The translations under genes and the position numbers were made by a program. From the NCBI GenBank assembly GCA_012520645.1, contig JAAYNV010000060.1:1-53031 (forward strand): DNA of 53,031 nucleotides, given 5' to 3'. This DNA comes from Clostridiales bacterium. Lineage in GTDB: Bacteria > Bacillota > Clostridia > Lachnospirales > Lachnospiraceae. A model generated the notes under the pieces. That model saw only the letters and a list, made by a program, of their open reading frames with translations, searched no databases and was not told where the DNA came from. How positions within the stretch are numbered: the stretch's first letter is position 1; the number at the start of each line of letters is the position of its first letter. Shown here in pieces: positions 27,043 to 36,695 of the stretch.

Positions 27043-27079
27043 AAAAAAAGACCTAAGCCTGTTTATTCAGACTTAAGCC
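27043..27079 (-). terminator. Terminator after agrB
   Basis: A 12-pair stem with G-T wobbles (GGCTTAAGTCTG with CAGGCTTAGGTC on the minus strand) is followed by seven T. The stem overlaps the last codons of agrB and separates agrBD transcription from the injection operon promoter. Confidence 0.65.
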
Positions 27080-27650
27080 TTTTATTCTTTTCTGCGCCAA
27101 GACACAGCATAAAGGATAAAGTTATATGGCTCAGAGCAATTACCAATGCCGCCCCTTGTTTTCCTAACAAAAATAAGACAATTCCTATTGTTATCTCAAT
27201 CAACCATATGCTTCTGCCCCTTTTTCGATAATGCAACAATTCCGTCTCATCTAATGGTTTATTATGATCTTCTATCGGAGCCAGACATATAATCACCACT
27301 CCTGCAATCATAAAACAAAGGAATGTAATGGCGGAAGTTATTGCTTGCGGTATCCATTTCACAGCCAGACATATACTGACAAGCATAAGCGCAGACATCA
27401 CAGTACATCTCTCATTTGTTTCTTCGTGGTATCCCCCGCAAAAAGACCGGAGCGGAATATAACAGGACAGAAAAACTAACACCGTTGACGGCGCTTTAAA
27501 GCATATTGCTATAAGTGCCGCAAGGAGAATATTCACCATCTGGTTTACCACCAGTTCATATGCGTATTCATATAATTCCCTGTCCTGCTCTTTTAAGAAA
27601 TGTCTGCGAATCTGCCAGTCTACCAGCTGTATTGCGAACTTCCTCATCAT
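27063..27650 (-). CDS. agrB: AgrB-type signal peptide processing protease
   Basis: This 195-residue polytopic membrane protein has the AgrB catalytic block RSFCGGYHEETNERC, with His75 and Cys82 as the expected protease pair. It cleaves the AgrD precursor and helps form the thiolactone. Four or more membrane helices cover residues 35-190. Its ATG overlaps the agrD stop by one base (TAATG), so the two are translated together. The 3' end overlaps the terminator. Length is normal for the family. Confidence 0.92.
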   Translation of the reverse strand: MMRKFAIQLVDWQIRRHFLKEQDRELYEYAYELVVNQMVNILLAALIAICFKAPSTVLVFLSCYIPLRSFCGGYHEETNERCTVMSALMLVSICLAVKWIPQAITSAITFLCFMIAGVVIICLAPIEDHNKPLDETELLHYRKRGRSIWLIEITIGIVLFLLGKQGAALVIALSHITLSFMLCLGAEKNKRLKSE

Positions 27651-27811
27651 TAGAACTTTCTAAACTTTTTGGCATTTTCGGGCATTTTGGGTTGGTGTAT
27701 CACCCACATACACGCTGAGTTTGCCGTATAGAAAATAAGTCCCAATGCCAACAAATTACACAACTGAATCCCATTGTACCTTGTCCGTAGCTTTTTTACC
27801 AAATTTTTCAT
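27650..27811 (-). CDS. agrD: AgrD-type cyclic lactone autoinducer precursor
   Basis: This 53-residue peptide has an amphipathic N-terminal helix (MKNLVKKLRTRYNGIQLCN), then TANSACMWVI followed by HQPKMPE, the usual conserved tail recognised by AgrB. By analogy with staphylococcal AgrD, Cys34 would form a thiolactone with Ile38, giving a five-residue ring Cys-Met-Trp-Val-Ile with a short tail. The ribosome site AAAGGAG precedes ATG 27811 and the stop overlaps agrB. The exact N-terminal cut is not predictable. Confidence 0.88.
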   Translation of the reverse strand: MKNLVKKLRTRYNGIQLCNLLALGLIFYTANSACMWVIHQPKMPENAKKFRKF

Positions 27812-27881
27812 TTATAATTTTCTCCTTTGTATTTTGCAGTTATTCTATCACTTTTTCTACAAAATAATCATTTTTTCCAGA

Positions 27882-27912
27882 ATTATACATGTTCCCTTCC
27901 AAATTTTGCATT
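27882..27912 (-). promoter_or_regulatory. agrDB promoter with agr-like element
   Basis: The element at 27891-27912 is the same 22 bases as at 26991-27012, followed after 3 bases by TATAAT (27882-27887). The shared promoter design suggests common control, probably by AgrA. Confidence 0.7.
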
Positions 27913-27925
27913 TTAACCAAAATAA

Positions 27926-27961
27926 AACAGACAGGTAAGATTCCTTTCTCACCTGCCTGTT
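27926..27961 (-). terminator. Terminator after agrC
   Basis: On the minus strand a 15-pair stem (AACAGGCAGGTGAGA with its partner, two G-T wobbles) and a short loop are followed by TTTATTTT. It separates agrAC from agrDB. Confidence 0.8.
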
Positions 27962-27964
27962 GGT

Positions 27965-29281
27965 TTACTCACGCATATTCGAAAGTGACAATATACTTCG
28001 AAAAACATTGCCCTTCTCTTCCCACTCCAGACTTCCACCATATTTCTCTGCCTGCTTCCTTACAATATTGATACCTAAACCGTGCGTTCCCTCCTCATTC
28101 TTTGTGGAAATCAGTCTCTCCCCGTCTTTTTTTGCTTTGATACAGAAGGTATTTTCAATATCCGTAATCAGCATATATGGATTTCCCATATACATTTTCA
28201 TTTTGACTGACCTATTTTGTCCTTCACATTTTTCGGCTGCTTCAATTGCATTATCCAGTAAATTTCCAAAAATAGAAATGATATCAGCCTCTTCCAGAAA
28301 ATCCAGGTTCAAAAACCTTTCGATTCGGATCTCAAAATCAATGTCCGCCTTTTCTGCTTTAATTTTTTTATCTTCCAGAATTGCATTTAAAACCTCGCTG
28401 CTACAATAGACAATTCCACCGATATCTTCCTTCAGCTCCCCTTCCACCGTATTAATAATATGTACGATCTTCTGCGTCTCTCCCTTTAGGGCAAGCATAC
28501 GTATATTTCCAAAATAATTATGTACATCATGTACATAATTGCGGTATTTTTCATTTAATTTTGATACCCGCTCTACCTGCTTTCCTTCCATGGTCTGCTT
28601 CATTGAGTATAGCTCTTCCTGTTTTTCCTTCTGCAGCAGATTGGTGACCTTGGCTAGTATCAGGAAAATAAATATATTCGAAAAATGTACCAGAAACGCC
28701 GCCACACACCTCAAAATCTGTAAAAATGTCTGTGTTGGAAAATCTATATAATAAAGACTACTGAGAATCACCATTGAAGAAAACGGAAGAATCAAAAGAT
28801 ACCATGCACTATCATTCCTCTTTCCGATTCCCATATTCTTCACAACTTTTTCAATAATCATCAATTCCATAAAACGAAAAATATAAATAAACCATATATA
28901 GTAAATCCCACCTGGTTTATACCATGGTTCGATGACAATCGGTAAGTAGGCAGATAAGAATTGAATAAATATTGCACCTACTACTTCTCCTCCCGGAAAA
29001 ATAGCGAAGAAAATAATTAAATAAATAATTCCATTTAACAACGAAATGCGATAAGTCAACCACACGAACATTATGGATATAATTGGACTCACCACTAAAT
29101 TAACGACAGTATTACCACACATATTTCCAACAAACATGCTTAATGTCGCAAAAAGGAAATATAGTAATACTTTCTCTCTCCGAACCCTTGATTCAAACAT
29201 TGCCCCAAAAAAGCGATACAACATATAAATGTCCAGTACACAAAAAATATATCGAATCAACGAAAACATTTCTATTTTCAT
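27965..29281 (-). CDS. agrC: AgrC-type sensor histidine kinase (GHKL)
   Basis: This protein has 438 residues. About six membrane helices in the first 210 residues form the peptide sensor. The cytoplasmic part has a phospho-acceptor region around YVHDVHNYFGNIR and a GHKL ATPase domain with the N box FGNLLDNAIEAAEKC and a G box GTHGLGINIV. It probably senses the AgrD-derived ring peptide and phosphorylates AgrA. It overlaps agrA by 4 bases (ATGA) and is followed by a strong terminator. Confidence 0.9.
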   Translation of the reverse strand: MKIEMFSLIRYIFCVLDIYMLYRFFGAMFESRVRREKVLLYFLFATLSMFVGNMCGNTVVNLVVSPIISIMFVWLTYRISLLNGIIYLIIFFAIFPGGEVVGAIFIQFLSAYLPIVIEPWYKPGGIYYIWFIYIFRFMELMIIEKVVKNMGIGKRNDSAWYLLILPFSSMVILSSLYYIDFPTQTFLQILRCVAAFLVHFSNIFIFLILAKVTNLLQKEKQEELYSMKQTMEGKQVERVSKLNEKYRNYVHDVHNYFGNIRMLALKGETQKIVHIINTVEGELKEDIGGIVYCSSEVLNAILEDKKIKAEKADIDFEIRIERFLNLDFLEEADIISIFGNLLDNAIEAAEKCEGQNRSVKMKMYMGNPYMLITDIENTFCIKAKKDGERLISTKNEEGTHGLGINIVRKQAEKYGGSLEWEEKGNVFRSILSLSNMRE

Positions 29282-30057
29282 CCCATCTTCCCCTCTGCAT
29301 ACTCATCCTGCATAAACTGCATTTTTAACGCATTGAACTCCTTCGCCTTACTCCGTGCAATCAGAAAATCATTTTTTACATCACCCAGATGAAAGTTCCT
29401 GGCGGTACAGGATGACAGATAGCGGAAATTTATGACATAACTGTCATGTGGCCAGCCAAAGCCATGCCTCTTCAGCTTCTCATAAACATCAGGCAGTTTT
29501 TCTGCCAGACGCAGATCCGGCCGTTCTCCCTTTTCACCCCTCGGTATATCGTAAAACTTTTCGGCATAATCCGCCAGATGTATCCGTGTCGTCTTTTTGA
29601 ATTTTTCGATATATAAAATATGTTCCGCCTTAATATAAAGATTCAGTTTATTAATGTTTGCCTTAAGCGTCGGCACCTTCCTATCCTGATACATTTTCTG
29701 GAGCGACTCGTGTACATACTGTGCCATACTTTCCGGCGGACTGTTTTTCATAATATACCGATACGGCTGCACTTCAAAAGTAACCGGAGTCGGTTCTGCA
29801 AAGCCCGTATAAAACACAAGTACGACACACATATCCATCTTGCGGATATCCCTCGCCGTCTCGTTTCCGTCCATCCCTTCCATCTGGATATCCAGAAAGA
29901 TAATGTGAAACTGTATGCTCTCCATCGCTGAAAGCAGTTCCATGCCGGAACTGTATTCATATATGGTATATTCGTTGTCTCCTTTTTCCTGCATGATATA
30001 TTCCAACAGATGTGCCCTGTCTTCTGCAAGATCATCACATATCGCAATTCTGAACAT
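29278..30057 (-). CDS. agrA: AgrA-type response regulator (LytTR)
   Basis: This protein has 259 residues. The receiver domain has acidic residues Asp8-Asp9, phospho-acceptor Asp56 in IIFLDIQMEGMDG, then a LytTR DNA-binding domain from about residue 135 (ILYIEKFKKTTRIHL to the end). LytTR regulators bind short direct or paired sites next to weak promoters, which fits the shared elements at 26991-27012 and 27891-27912. First gene of the agrAC unit. Confidence 0.9.
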   Translation of the reverse strand: MFRIAICDDLAEDRAHLLEYIMQEKGDNEYTIYEYSSGMELLSAMESIQFHIIFLDIQMEGMDGNETARDIRKMDMCVVLVFYTGFAEPTPVTFEVQPYRYIMKNSPPESMAQYVHESLQKMYQDRKVPTLKANINKLNLYIKAEHILYIEKFKKTTRIHLADYAEKFYDIPRGEKGERPDLRLAEKLPDVYEKLKRHGFGWPHDSYVINFRYLSSCTARNFHLGDVKNDFLIARSKAKEFNALKMQFMQDEYAEGKMG

Positions 30058-30089
30058 TCTATCAAAATCCCCCTAAATTGTTTGCTTCA

Positions 30090-30119
30090 ATTATATACCG
30101 CTCTTACAATATATGACAA
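30090..30119 (-). promoter_or_regulatory. agrAC promoter
   Basis: TTGTCA and TATAAT are separated by 18 bases and lie 33 bases before the agrA start. The 22-base agr element is absent here, so agrAC may be expressed without positive feedback. Confidence 0.6.
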
Positions 30120-30146
30120 AATTCTACATTTTTTATTAAGCAGGGT

Positions 30147-30935
30147 TTACAACATAAGTTTTGAGAAAAAATCCTCTTCCGTCGAATCCCCGTCTGCTTC
30201 TTTCCCCGGTCCTGTTCCGTTTCGGCATCCAAGCACAAATGCCGTTATCTCCGCATCCGCTCCATATCTGTCCATATCCAGAAGAACCGCATCCATATTC
30301 CTGCGGCTGATACCTCCCGCCTGATGGAGAATACGATAATACTCTTTTTCCTGCTTATGCTGTTCCCCAATGATCTGCCAGGCTTCCTCATGAGCGCATC
30401 CCTTCGAATGCTCTCTGATATAATCATACAGCCTCTCGCGATCCGCATCAGACAGTCCTGCATCATACCGCAGTCTCAGATAAGAAAACTCTGCCTTCTG
30501 ACAGCGCCTTTGGTTCTCATAAAAATCCGGAAGATCCTTCTCGCTCTCATAGTCTTCTTCGCCCCCTGCCCACATAGGTCGAAAACCTTTCAGGTCCGGC
30601 TCCCTTAGAAAGGTAAGAAGCGCATTGTCCCACGCATTCAGCCAATTCCTTTCCTGTTCACTGCTCTTCTTTGCAAAATGCTCTATATCCTCAAACAGCT
30701 CTGCCGCTCCCATCATCATCGCTGCTGCTCTGAGGAATCCTATTCCGACATGTTTGTCATTTTCATGGGTGATCTCCCGCAATTGCTTACACCTTAAAAA
30801 AGCCTTTGGAGCGATTTCCGTCACCGCTCTTCCTTCGATACCGGCAGGAATAATGACACATTTGTCATTTTTATTACACCCAGTGATCATTGCGCCGCTA
30901 TCGGTATGCTTCCATTGAAATTGTTCCATCCGCAT
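30147..30935 (-). CDS. Protein with one LRR-like N-terminal unit
   Basis: This protein has 262 residues. The first 50 residues match a single BspA-type leucine-rich repeat (CVIIPAGIEGRAVTEIAPKAF). The rest is charged and helical with no known domain, including a run of Ala/Met (residues about 64-74) and a Cys near 188. No signal peptide. It begins 10 bases after the proS stop, so it may be co-transcribed. A full BspA array is missing, which suggests a reduced member of the group. Role unknown. Confidence 0.6.
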   Translation of the reverse strand: MRMEQFQWKHTDSGAMITGCNKNDKCVIIPAGIEGRAVTEIAPKAFLRCKQLREITHENDKHVGIGFLRAAAMMMGAAELFEDIEHFAKKSSEQERNWLNAWDNALLTFLREPDLKGFRPMWAGGEEDYESEKDLPDFYENQRRCQKAEFSYLRLRYDAGLSDADRERLYDYIREHSKGCAHEEAWQIIGEQHKQEKEYYRILHQAGGISRRNMDAVLLDMDRYGADAEITAFVLGCRNGTGPGKEADGDSTEEDFFSKLML

Positions 30936-30944
30936 ACCGCTGTT

Positions 30945-32375
30945 TTAATATGCCTTGCCCCAGTAAACCATCTTCTTTGCCGGACGTCCGCAGCATACGC
31001 ATTTATCGGAAAGTGTTTCCTGCTCAAACGGCATACAGCGGCTGGTCACTGCCAGATCCTCTTTAATCTTGTCCTCGCATGCCTGATCGCCGCACCACAT
31101 TGCCTTCACAAATCCGGTTTTCTCCGTAAATACCTGTGTCAGCTCATCCAGTGTCGTCGCTACATAGGTATGGCTGTCTCTGTGTGCTCTGGCTTTCTCC
31201 AGCATATCCCTCTGAATGGTCGGAAGCAGTTCTGCCACCTTTGCTTCCAGCTCTTCTAACGCTACCTCGTATTTTTCTCCCGTATCACGACGGCAGATGA
31301 CGCATTTGCCTGCCGCAATATCCTTCGGTCCGATTTCCACACGAAGCGGAATACCGCGCATCTCCTGCTCGGAGAATTTCCATCCGGGACTCTTATCGGA
31401 ATCATCCACTTTGACCCGGAAATTGCTCAGGCGGTCACGCAGCTCATATGCCTTATCCAATACCCCTTCCTTATGCTGCTGAATCGGAATGACCATAACC
31501 TGTGTCGGTGCCACAAGCGGAGGCAGTACCAGACCGGAATTGTCACCATGCACCATAATAATCGCACCGATCAGACGGGTAGTCATTCCCCACGAGGTCT
31601 GATGTACATATTTTAATGTATTGTCCTTATCCGTAAACTGAATGCCGAATGCCTTTGCAAAACCGTCACCGAAATTGTGGCTCGTACCGGACTGCAAAGC
31701 CTTTCCATCGTGCATCAGCGCTTCAATCGTGTAGGTTGCTTCCGCACCTGCAAATTTTTCTTTATCGGTCTTTCTTCCCTTGATTACCGGCATAGCCAGT
31801 ACCTGCTCACAGAAATCCGCGTAGACATTTAACATCTGGATCGTACGTGCCTCTGCATCCTCAGCAGTCGCATGCGCCGTATGTCCTTCCTGCCATAAAA
31901 ATTCTCTGGAACGAAGGAACGGTCTGGTCTCCTTCTCCCAGCGCACTACCGAACACCACTGGTTATAAACCTTCGGCAGGTCGCGATAGGAATGGATATC
32001 GTTCTTATAAAAATCACAGAACAGTGTCTCAGAGGTCGGACGCACGCACAGTTTTTCCTGCAGCGGCTGCAGACCGCCGTGAGTCACCCATGCCACCTCC
32101 GGTGCAAAGCCTTCTACGTGATCCTTTTCCTTCTGAAGCAGACTCTCCGGAATGAACATCGGTAAGTATACATTCTCCACACCGGTTGCCTTGAAACGGT
32201 CATCCAGCTGCTTCTGGATCAGTTCCCAGATCGCATAGCCTGCCGGCTTAATGACCATACAGCCTTTTACACTGGTGTAATCGATCAGCTCTGCCTTTTT
32301 TACGACGTCCGTATACCACTGAGCAAAATCTACATCCATCGAAGTAATCGCTTCTACTAATTTTTTCTCTGCCAT
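30945..32375 (-). CDS. proS: Prolyl-tRNA synthetase, archaeal/eukaryotic type
   Basis: This 476-residue class II synthetase charges tRNA-Pro. Class II motifs are visible: [11 protein letters not shown], the RPTSE block with [15 protein letters not shown], and a C-terminal zinc-type end with CVICRRDTG and [10 protein letters not shown]. The longer frame upstream reads through the T-box leader; ATG 32375 behind AAAGGATGAAAAAA is the proper start and gives the usual family N-terminus ([20 protein letters not shown]). Expression is controlled by the upstream T-box. Confidence 0.93.
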   Translation of the reverse strand: MAEKKLVEAITSMDVDFAQWYTDVVKKAELIDYTSVKGCMVIKPAGYAIWELIQKQLDDRFKATGVENVYLPMFIPESLLQKEKDHVEGFAPEVAWVTHGGLQPLQEKLCVRPTSETLFCDFYKNDIHSYRDLPKVYNQWCSVVRWEKETRPFLRSREFLWQEGHTAHATAEDAEARTIQMLNVYADFCEQVLAMPVIKGRKTDKEKFAGAEATYTIEALMHDGKALQSGTSHNFGDGFAKAFGIQFTDKDNTLKYVHQTSWGMTTRLIGAIIMVHGDNSGLVLPPLVAPTQVMVIPIQQHKEGVLDKAYELRDRLSNFRVKVDDSDKSPGWKFSEQEMRGIPLRVEIGPKDIAAGKCVICRRDTGEKYEVALEELEAKVAELLPTIQRDMLEKARAHRDSHTYVATTLDELTQVFTEKTGFVKAMWCGDQACEDKIKEDLAVTSRCMPFEQETLSDKCVCCGRPAKKMVYWGKAY

Positions 32376-32427
32376 TTTTTTCATCCTTTCATTTTTAAAA
32401 TAAAGAGTCCGTATAAACGTATAAAAA

Positions 32428-32785
32428 AGGGCGGCAGCGCCAGAATCGCCGTCCCTGTGAAGGGACCGGAATTCCGGCGGTACCACCCTGCTTAATGTGC
32501 CGGCTGCTATATACCAAAAACAGACAGCCTGGACAATCATTCTCTTTTCTTACCGTTAACGCCGGTGCTGCGCCGTATTTTTGTATTTTCATACATTTCA
32601 TACGGGACTCCAAGGCCGGTTCGGGATGTTCCTTCATAGAGCCTCACAGCAGCCCCGGTCACCCGGCTCGGCTCATTCTCTGCATGTTTCCTATCCTTAC
32701 TGCTCCTCTTCTTCGTCTTTCCTCATTCAATTTTATGATTCATCTTATCATTTCCGCCCTGCATCTGGCTGCCAGTCCGGAAACA
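32428..32785 (-). ncRNA. T-box riboswitch leader of proS
   Basis: The T-box core AGGGTGGTACCGCC lies at 32476-32489. Upstream are stem I features, including GGCTGCTGTGAGG. A terminator stem (GGGACGGCG with CGCTGCCGCCC) plus TTTTTT ends it at about 32425. Uncharged tRNA-Pro should favour the antiterminator. I could not assign the specifier codon with certainty. Confidence 0.9.
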
Positions 32786-32790
32786 GTTTG

Positions 32791-32820
32791 ATTGTAGGAC
32801 ATCCGGGCTCCATTTGTCAA
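32791..32820 (-). promoter_or_regulatory. proS promoter
   Basis: TTGACA at 32815-32820 and TACAAT at 32791-32796 are 18 bases apart, just before the T-box leader. Confidence 0.75.
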
Positions 32821-32905
32821 GCAAAAATACGATTCTGTTTTGTAAGTACCTGTCCAGCCCGTTTTGTGCAATCACCAGTATCCGGTCTGCCTTCTGAATT
32901 ATATA

Positions 32906-33946
32906 TTATTTTTCATTCAATGAACCCATAATCTCCATAATGAGCAGCAGCGAAAGCGGTCCCAAAATAACGCCTCCCAAGCCATACAGCTTCACCCCCA
33001 CATAGACGGCTGCCAGCACGACAATCGGGTACAATCCCATTCTTCCGCCGATCAGCCTTGGCTCCAACAGTTCACGCAGTAAAGCGCATACCGTATATAA
33101 GATCACACACGCAGCCGCCTGCACATACCTTCCCTGAACAAGCTGCCAGAAGGCAAGCGGCATCAGCACAATTCCCGTCCCGATAAACGGCAGCGCATCC
33201 ATGATTCCCGCCGTAATTCCAAAAAAGATTGGATTTTCCACCCGCGAAAGCCAGAGCCCTGTCACCGCCAATATACTGATACACGTCATAATAATTATCT
33301 GCGCCCGCAGAAAAGTGCCTGCCAGATGTCCGATGGAACTGATTATTCCGCTTATCTTCTCATATCCCTCGAGCTGACGGATACGTTCCGACATAGGTTC
33401 GTAGTCCTTAGCTAACAACACCGCACTGATAAAGGTGATCATAATACCGGCTGCCACATTGATCACAGCTTTAAACCACCCTACGCTCTGCTTCATAAGC
33501 TTCGGCACTACATTGACCTGAAATTCTTCAATAAATACATTGACTCTTTCTACAATCACTGTTTCCAGCTCGTCTGCGCAAAAACCGGTCTTTCCTTCGA
33601 CAAATTCGCAACAGTCTGTCACAAACAGATTAAAATTTTCCTCAAATATCTCCAGACCTCTGGCAAATTCTGTCACATGTCTGCTGCTCCATGCCACGAC
33701 CAGCCAGACCAGTAAAATGATGAGGCTCCCCAAAAAGAATAAAAGACCACTTGTCAAAAAACCTTTCCCAATGTGGGTATGCCTTTCCACCCGTTTCAGC
33801 CACGGATACAGCGGAATCACAAGCAATGCCGCCAGTACAAATGGATAAATAAGCGGCAGGAGAAAACGCATCACCACGTAAACTCCTGCCGTTACAAGAA
33901 CCAGACGACCCCATTTTCCTGTTGTGATCTCCCGCAGCTTTTCCAT
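32906..33946 (-). CDS. AI-2E family (UPF0118) membrane transporter
   Basis: This 346-residue protein has about eight membrane helices, the usual length for the AI-2E/YtvI family. It shows the characteristic C-terminal part with DALPFIGTGIVLMPLAF and the family block LLEPRLIGGRMGLYP then GGVILGPLSLLL. Members export varied small solutes; the substrate cannot be told. It stands alone between the proS promoter region and a Wzy-like gene. Confidence 0.88.
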   Translation of the reverse strand: MEKLREITTGKWGRLVLVTAGVYVVMRFLLPLIYPFVLAALLVIPLYPWLKRVERHTHIGKGFLTSGLLFFLGSLIILLVWLVVAWSSRHVTEFARGLEIFEENFNLFVTDCCEFVEGKTGFCADELETVIVERVNVFIEEFQVNVVPKLMKQSVGWFKAVINVAAGIMITFISAVLLAKDYEPMSERIRQLEGYEKISGIISSIGHLAGTFLRAQIIIMTCISILAVTGLWLSRVENPIFFGITAGIMDALPFIGTGIVLMPLAFWQLVQGRYVQAAACVILYTVCALLRELLEPRLIGGRMGLYPIVVLAAVYVGVKLYGLGGVILGPLSLLLIMEIMGSLNEK

Positions 33947-34003
33947 ACTATCCGTCCCCTTTACTAATCGTGTAATGGTTAGTATGGAAAACTCCTTCGG
34001 GTT

Positions 34004-35653
34004 TTATTCTGCCTCAAACTGCCAAATTCTCTCGCCCATTCCAAGAATGACAAAGACAAACGGTGTACAGAGCGCCTGCTGATAACAGAATATATTGTGA
34101 CCGGTATACGCGACCAGACACAGCACAATTGCAATGAAGATCGGACTCTTTTTTCCTGCCTTAAAAAAGCGCACTACTGCCGATACAAAAATACCAATGT
34201 AGCATAGAATACCCGCCAGACCATAACAGATAAGCCCGTTCAGCCACTCACAATGGGCATTGGTCAGTGTGCTGTCTCCCCACATCTGCAGAAGCTGTTC
34301 TTCATAGACCGGATTATGATAGCTATAAAATGCAAAACAGTCCGGACCAACCCCGAACAGCTTTCGGTAAAATGGCAGTTCCTTTACCAGTCCGGCACTG
34401 TACTTCCATGTTTTACCGCGTCCATTTCCCCAGTCTCCATTAAAGAGCAGGTAATTGTTCTCGTTCGTATAACCAAACCACTCTGCCAGATATCCTTTGG
34501 AATTTAGTATTATGAACAAAATACCAAGTAAAACCGCCGCTGCAAATAATATGACAACAGCGCGTCCAACCCATGCCGCTGCGGAAATCTCCATTCCCTT
34601 TTTCTCTCCTAAAAGAAGCAGAATATAGCATATACATATTATAATAAAAAAAATGATCATCACAATACTGCGTGAAAAAAACAACGAAAGTGCTTCCGGC
34701 AGTACCGCCTGTTCCGGAAACAGATCCTGCAGAAAGCCCGTCGCCACAAAGGAAAACAGCATCAGAAGCAGAACCTCTAAAAACCGTTCCATCCACACAT
34801 TCGAAGTAAAGCCAAACAGGAACAACGCAAGCAGCATCAGGGTCAGCGCAATATAGGCACTGTCACTGTTCTGTGTGACCCAGCTGGCAAAACCGACCGC
34901 ACTGAAAAGCCCGCCTGCAAGCCTGAGCCATAACTCTTTCGTTCCCCAAAACAGATACAGTCCCAACGGGAACACGGTGCACATATAACTGGAATACCAT
35001 GTATTCTGCCCTAAAAGTGAAAGATACTGTTTAATCGTACTCTCCGACAGACCCTCATAAAGCCCAAACGGATCAACGGAAAACCGATGAAGCACACCAA
35101 GAAGGAATACTACAAAAGCCACTCCGCATGCCGCATACCATACCCGCATGCCTCCGCTCCACCATCTTGATACGACAAAATAGGACACCACAAAAATAAG
35201 CTGTGACACAAGCCCCATATACCATCCGGCGGCTCCCCAGAGCGCCTCTGCCTTATCCACGGACAGCAAAAATGAAATTATGACACATATGCCATATCCT
35301 GCCACAAACCGGTCCGTCAGACTTAATCTTCTCCAGAAATCCTGCATCTTTATTTTAAGTTTTTTGTCAGAAGCCTTATTATTCCGCTGGTTCTTCCGCT
35401 GATGACTTTTCTTTTTCCATGACATCACCAATACTGACACTTCTGTCAGTAGAATAATACCCAAACCTGTCATAGAGATCCAACGGAACACCTCGTACTT
35501 AAAGGTACCGAGCATCCGGTACTTGTCCTTTAAGATCAACGGAAGCACCACAAAAAGTGCCAGCATATACGCTCCGACCGCAAGCTCACGTATATATTCC
35601 ACCGCAGTCATTTCCTCTATGTCTGAATATTGTTTTCCACCCTTGCTGCTCAT
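34004..35653 (-). CDS. O-antigen ligase/Wzy-like polytopic membrane protein
   Basis: This 549-residue protein has about 12 membrane helices. A large loop near the end holds GVGPDCFAFYSYHNP and LTNAHCEWLNGLICYG, the pattern of the Wzy_C domain found in polymerases and ligases of surface glycans. In a monoderm it would act on a wall or capsule glycan lipid intermediate. No glycan cluster surrounds it. The substrate is unknown. Confidence 0.75.
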   Translation of the reverse strand: MSSKGGKQYSDIEEMTAVEYIRELAVGAYMLALFVVLPLILKDKYRMLGTFKYEVFRWISMTGLGIILLTEVSVLVMSWKKKSHQRKNQRNNKASDKKLKIKMQDFWRRLSLTDRFVAGYGICVIISFLLSVDKAEALWGAAGWYMGLVSQLIFVVSYFVVSRWWSGGMRVWYAACGVAFVVFLLGVLHRFSVDPFGLYEGLSESTIKQYLSLLGQNTWYSSYMCTVFPLGLYLFWGTKELWLRLAGGLFSAVGFASWVTQNSDSAYIALTLMLLALFLFGFTSNVWMERFLEVLLLMLFSFVATGFLQDLFPEQAVLPEALSLFFSRSIVMIIFFIIICICYILLLLGEKKGMEISAAAWVGRAVVILFAAAVLLGILFIILNSKGYLAEWFGYTNENNYLLFNGDWGNGRGKTWKYSAGLVKELPFYRKLFGVGPDCFAFYSYHNPVYEEQLLQMWGDSTLTNAHCEWLNGLICYGLAGILCYIGIFVSAVVRFFKAGKKSPIFIAIVLCLVAYTGHNIFCYQQALCTPFVFVILGMGERIWQFEAE

Positions 35654-35666
35654 TTTCTTCTGTCTC

Positions 35667-36413
35667 CTACTTTACATTTTCAAACAATCTAAACGCCGGA
35701 TTTTCCGGCTTACAGATAAAGCCCATTCTCTCCTTTGTCATCGGATGCACCAGATCCAGACTGTATGCGCAGAGAGCTGTATTTTTGATGCCAAGCTCTT
35801 TGCTCTTTTCTTTGGATTCTTCTGTACCATACTTGATATCTCCTAACAGCGGATGACCAAGATGTGACATCTGCGCCCGGATCTGATGGAACCGCCCTGT
35901 CTCCAGAATCACTTCCACTTTTGCAATTCCCCGTTGCGGCAGACTGTCCATCACACGATACTGCAGTCTTGCCATCTTTGCCCCAGCTTTATCTTCCGGG
36001 ACAATACGTGCTGCACTGACGCGTGCATCCTTTTCCATATAATGCTCCACCTTCATCCAGCGTTCGGATTCTGCTACCGCTCCTGCTTCTTCTCCCGCAC
36101 ATTCACGAATGTAAGGCATTCCGTACACAACAGCATAGTACCGCTTATTTAAAAGTCCGTCACCAAGCTGACTGCTTAAAGCCTCTGCCGCAGCCTTGGT
36201 CTTGGCAAATACCAAAAGCCCCTCTACCGGCTGATCCAGCCGGTGTACAATGCCAAGATACGGTTCACCCGGCTTTTTTGCCCTGGCGCTCAGATAGTTT
36301 TTCAGCTCACTGACACAATCGGCCCGTCCAACATTTCCGGTCTGTGTCGGAAAGCCGGACGGCTTATGACATATGACAATATAATCATCCTCAAATACAA
36401 TATCACACTTCAT
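35667..36413 (-). CDS. RluA-family pseudouridine synthase
   Basis: This 248-residue protein has the RluA catalytic block GIVHRLDQPVEGLLVFAKT with the catalytic Asp, and the end pattern GRFHQIRAQMSHLGHPLLGD. It lacks an S4 domain. The usual HRLDxxTSG reads HRLDQPVEG, a known type of variation that leaves the Asp intact. It isomerises uridines in rRNA or tRNA; the target is unknown. ATG 36413 follows GGGAGGAG. Confidence 0.88.
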   Translation of the reverse strand: MKCDIVFEDDYIVICHKPSGFPTQTGNVGRADCVSELKNYLSARAKKPGEPYLGIVHRLDQPVEGLLVFAKTKAAAEALSSQLGDGLLNKRYYAVVYGMPYIRECAGEEAGAVAESERWMKVEHYMEKDARVSAARIVPEDKAGAKMARLQYRVMDSLPQRGIAKVEVILETGRFHQIRAQMSHLGHPLLGDIKYGTEESKEKSKELGIKNTALCAYSLDLVHPMTKERMGFICKPENPAFRLFENVK

Positions 36414-36430
36414 GTGTTTCTCCTCCCGAC

Positions 36431-36460
36431 ATTATAGCATGGCTTTTCAAGCATAACCAA
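36431..36460 (-). promoter_or_regulatory. Promoter of the RluA-type gene
   Basis: TATAAT at 36431-36436 with a weak TTGGTT at 36455-36460, spacing 18. Confidence 0.5.
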
Positions 36461-36695
36461 AACTATTGTAACACGTATTTATCCTCTGTACACTTATAAG
36501 TTATTTTTTATATTTTACAATAAAGATGATTGAAGTTGTGAAGTTCCAACGCTGAAAAGAGAGCAAGCAGGAAACCGCAGGAGTGTCCCCCCATTCTTTC
36601 TTTTGCTACTTTTCTTTCTTAAAACTGATTGGAGGGAATTCAAAAAACAAATTCCCTCCAATCCTTCAAACATGAGACTGGAATAAAAATTCCCT

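Noticed and set aside
27050..27079. Direct repeat AGACCTAAGCCT / AGACTTAAGCCT
   Set aside because: It folds as a wobble-paired stem before seven T on the minus strand and is explained by the agrB terminator.
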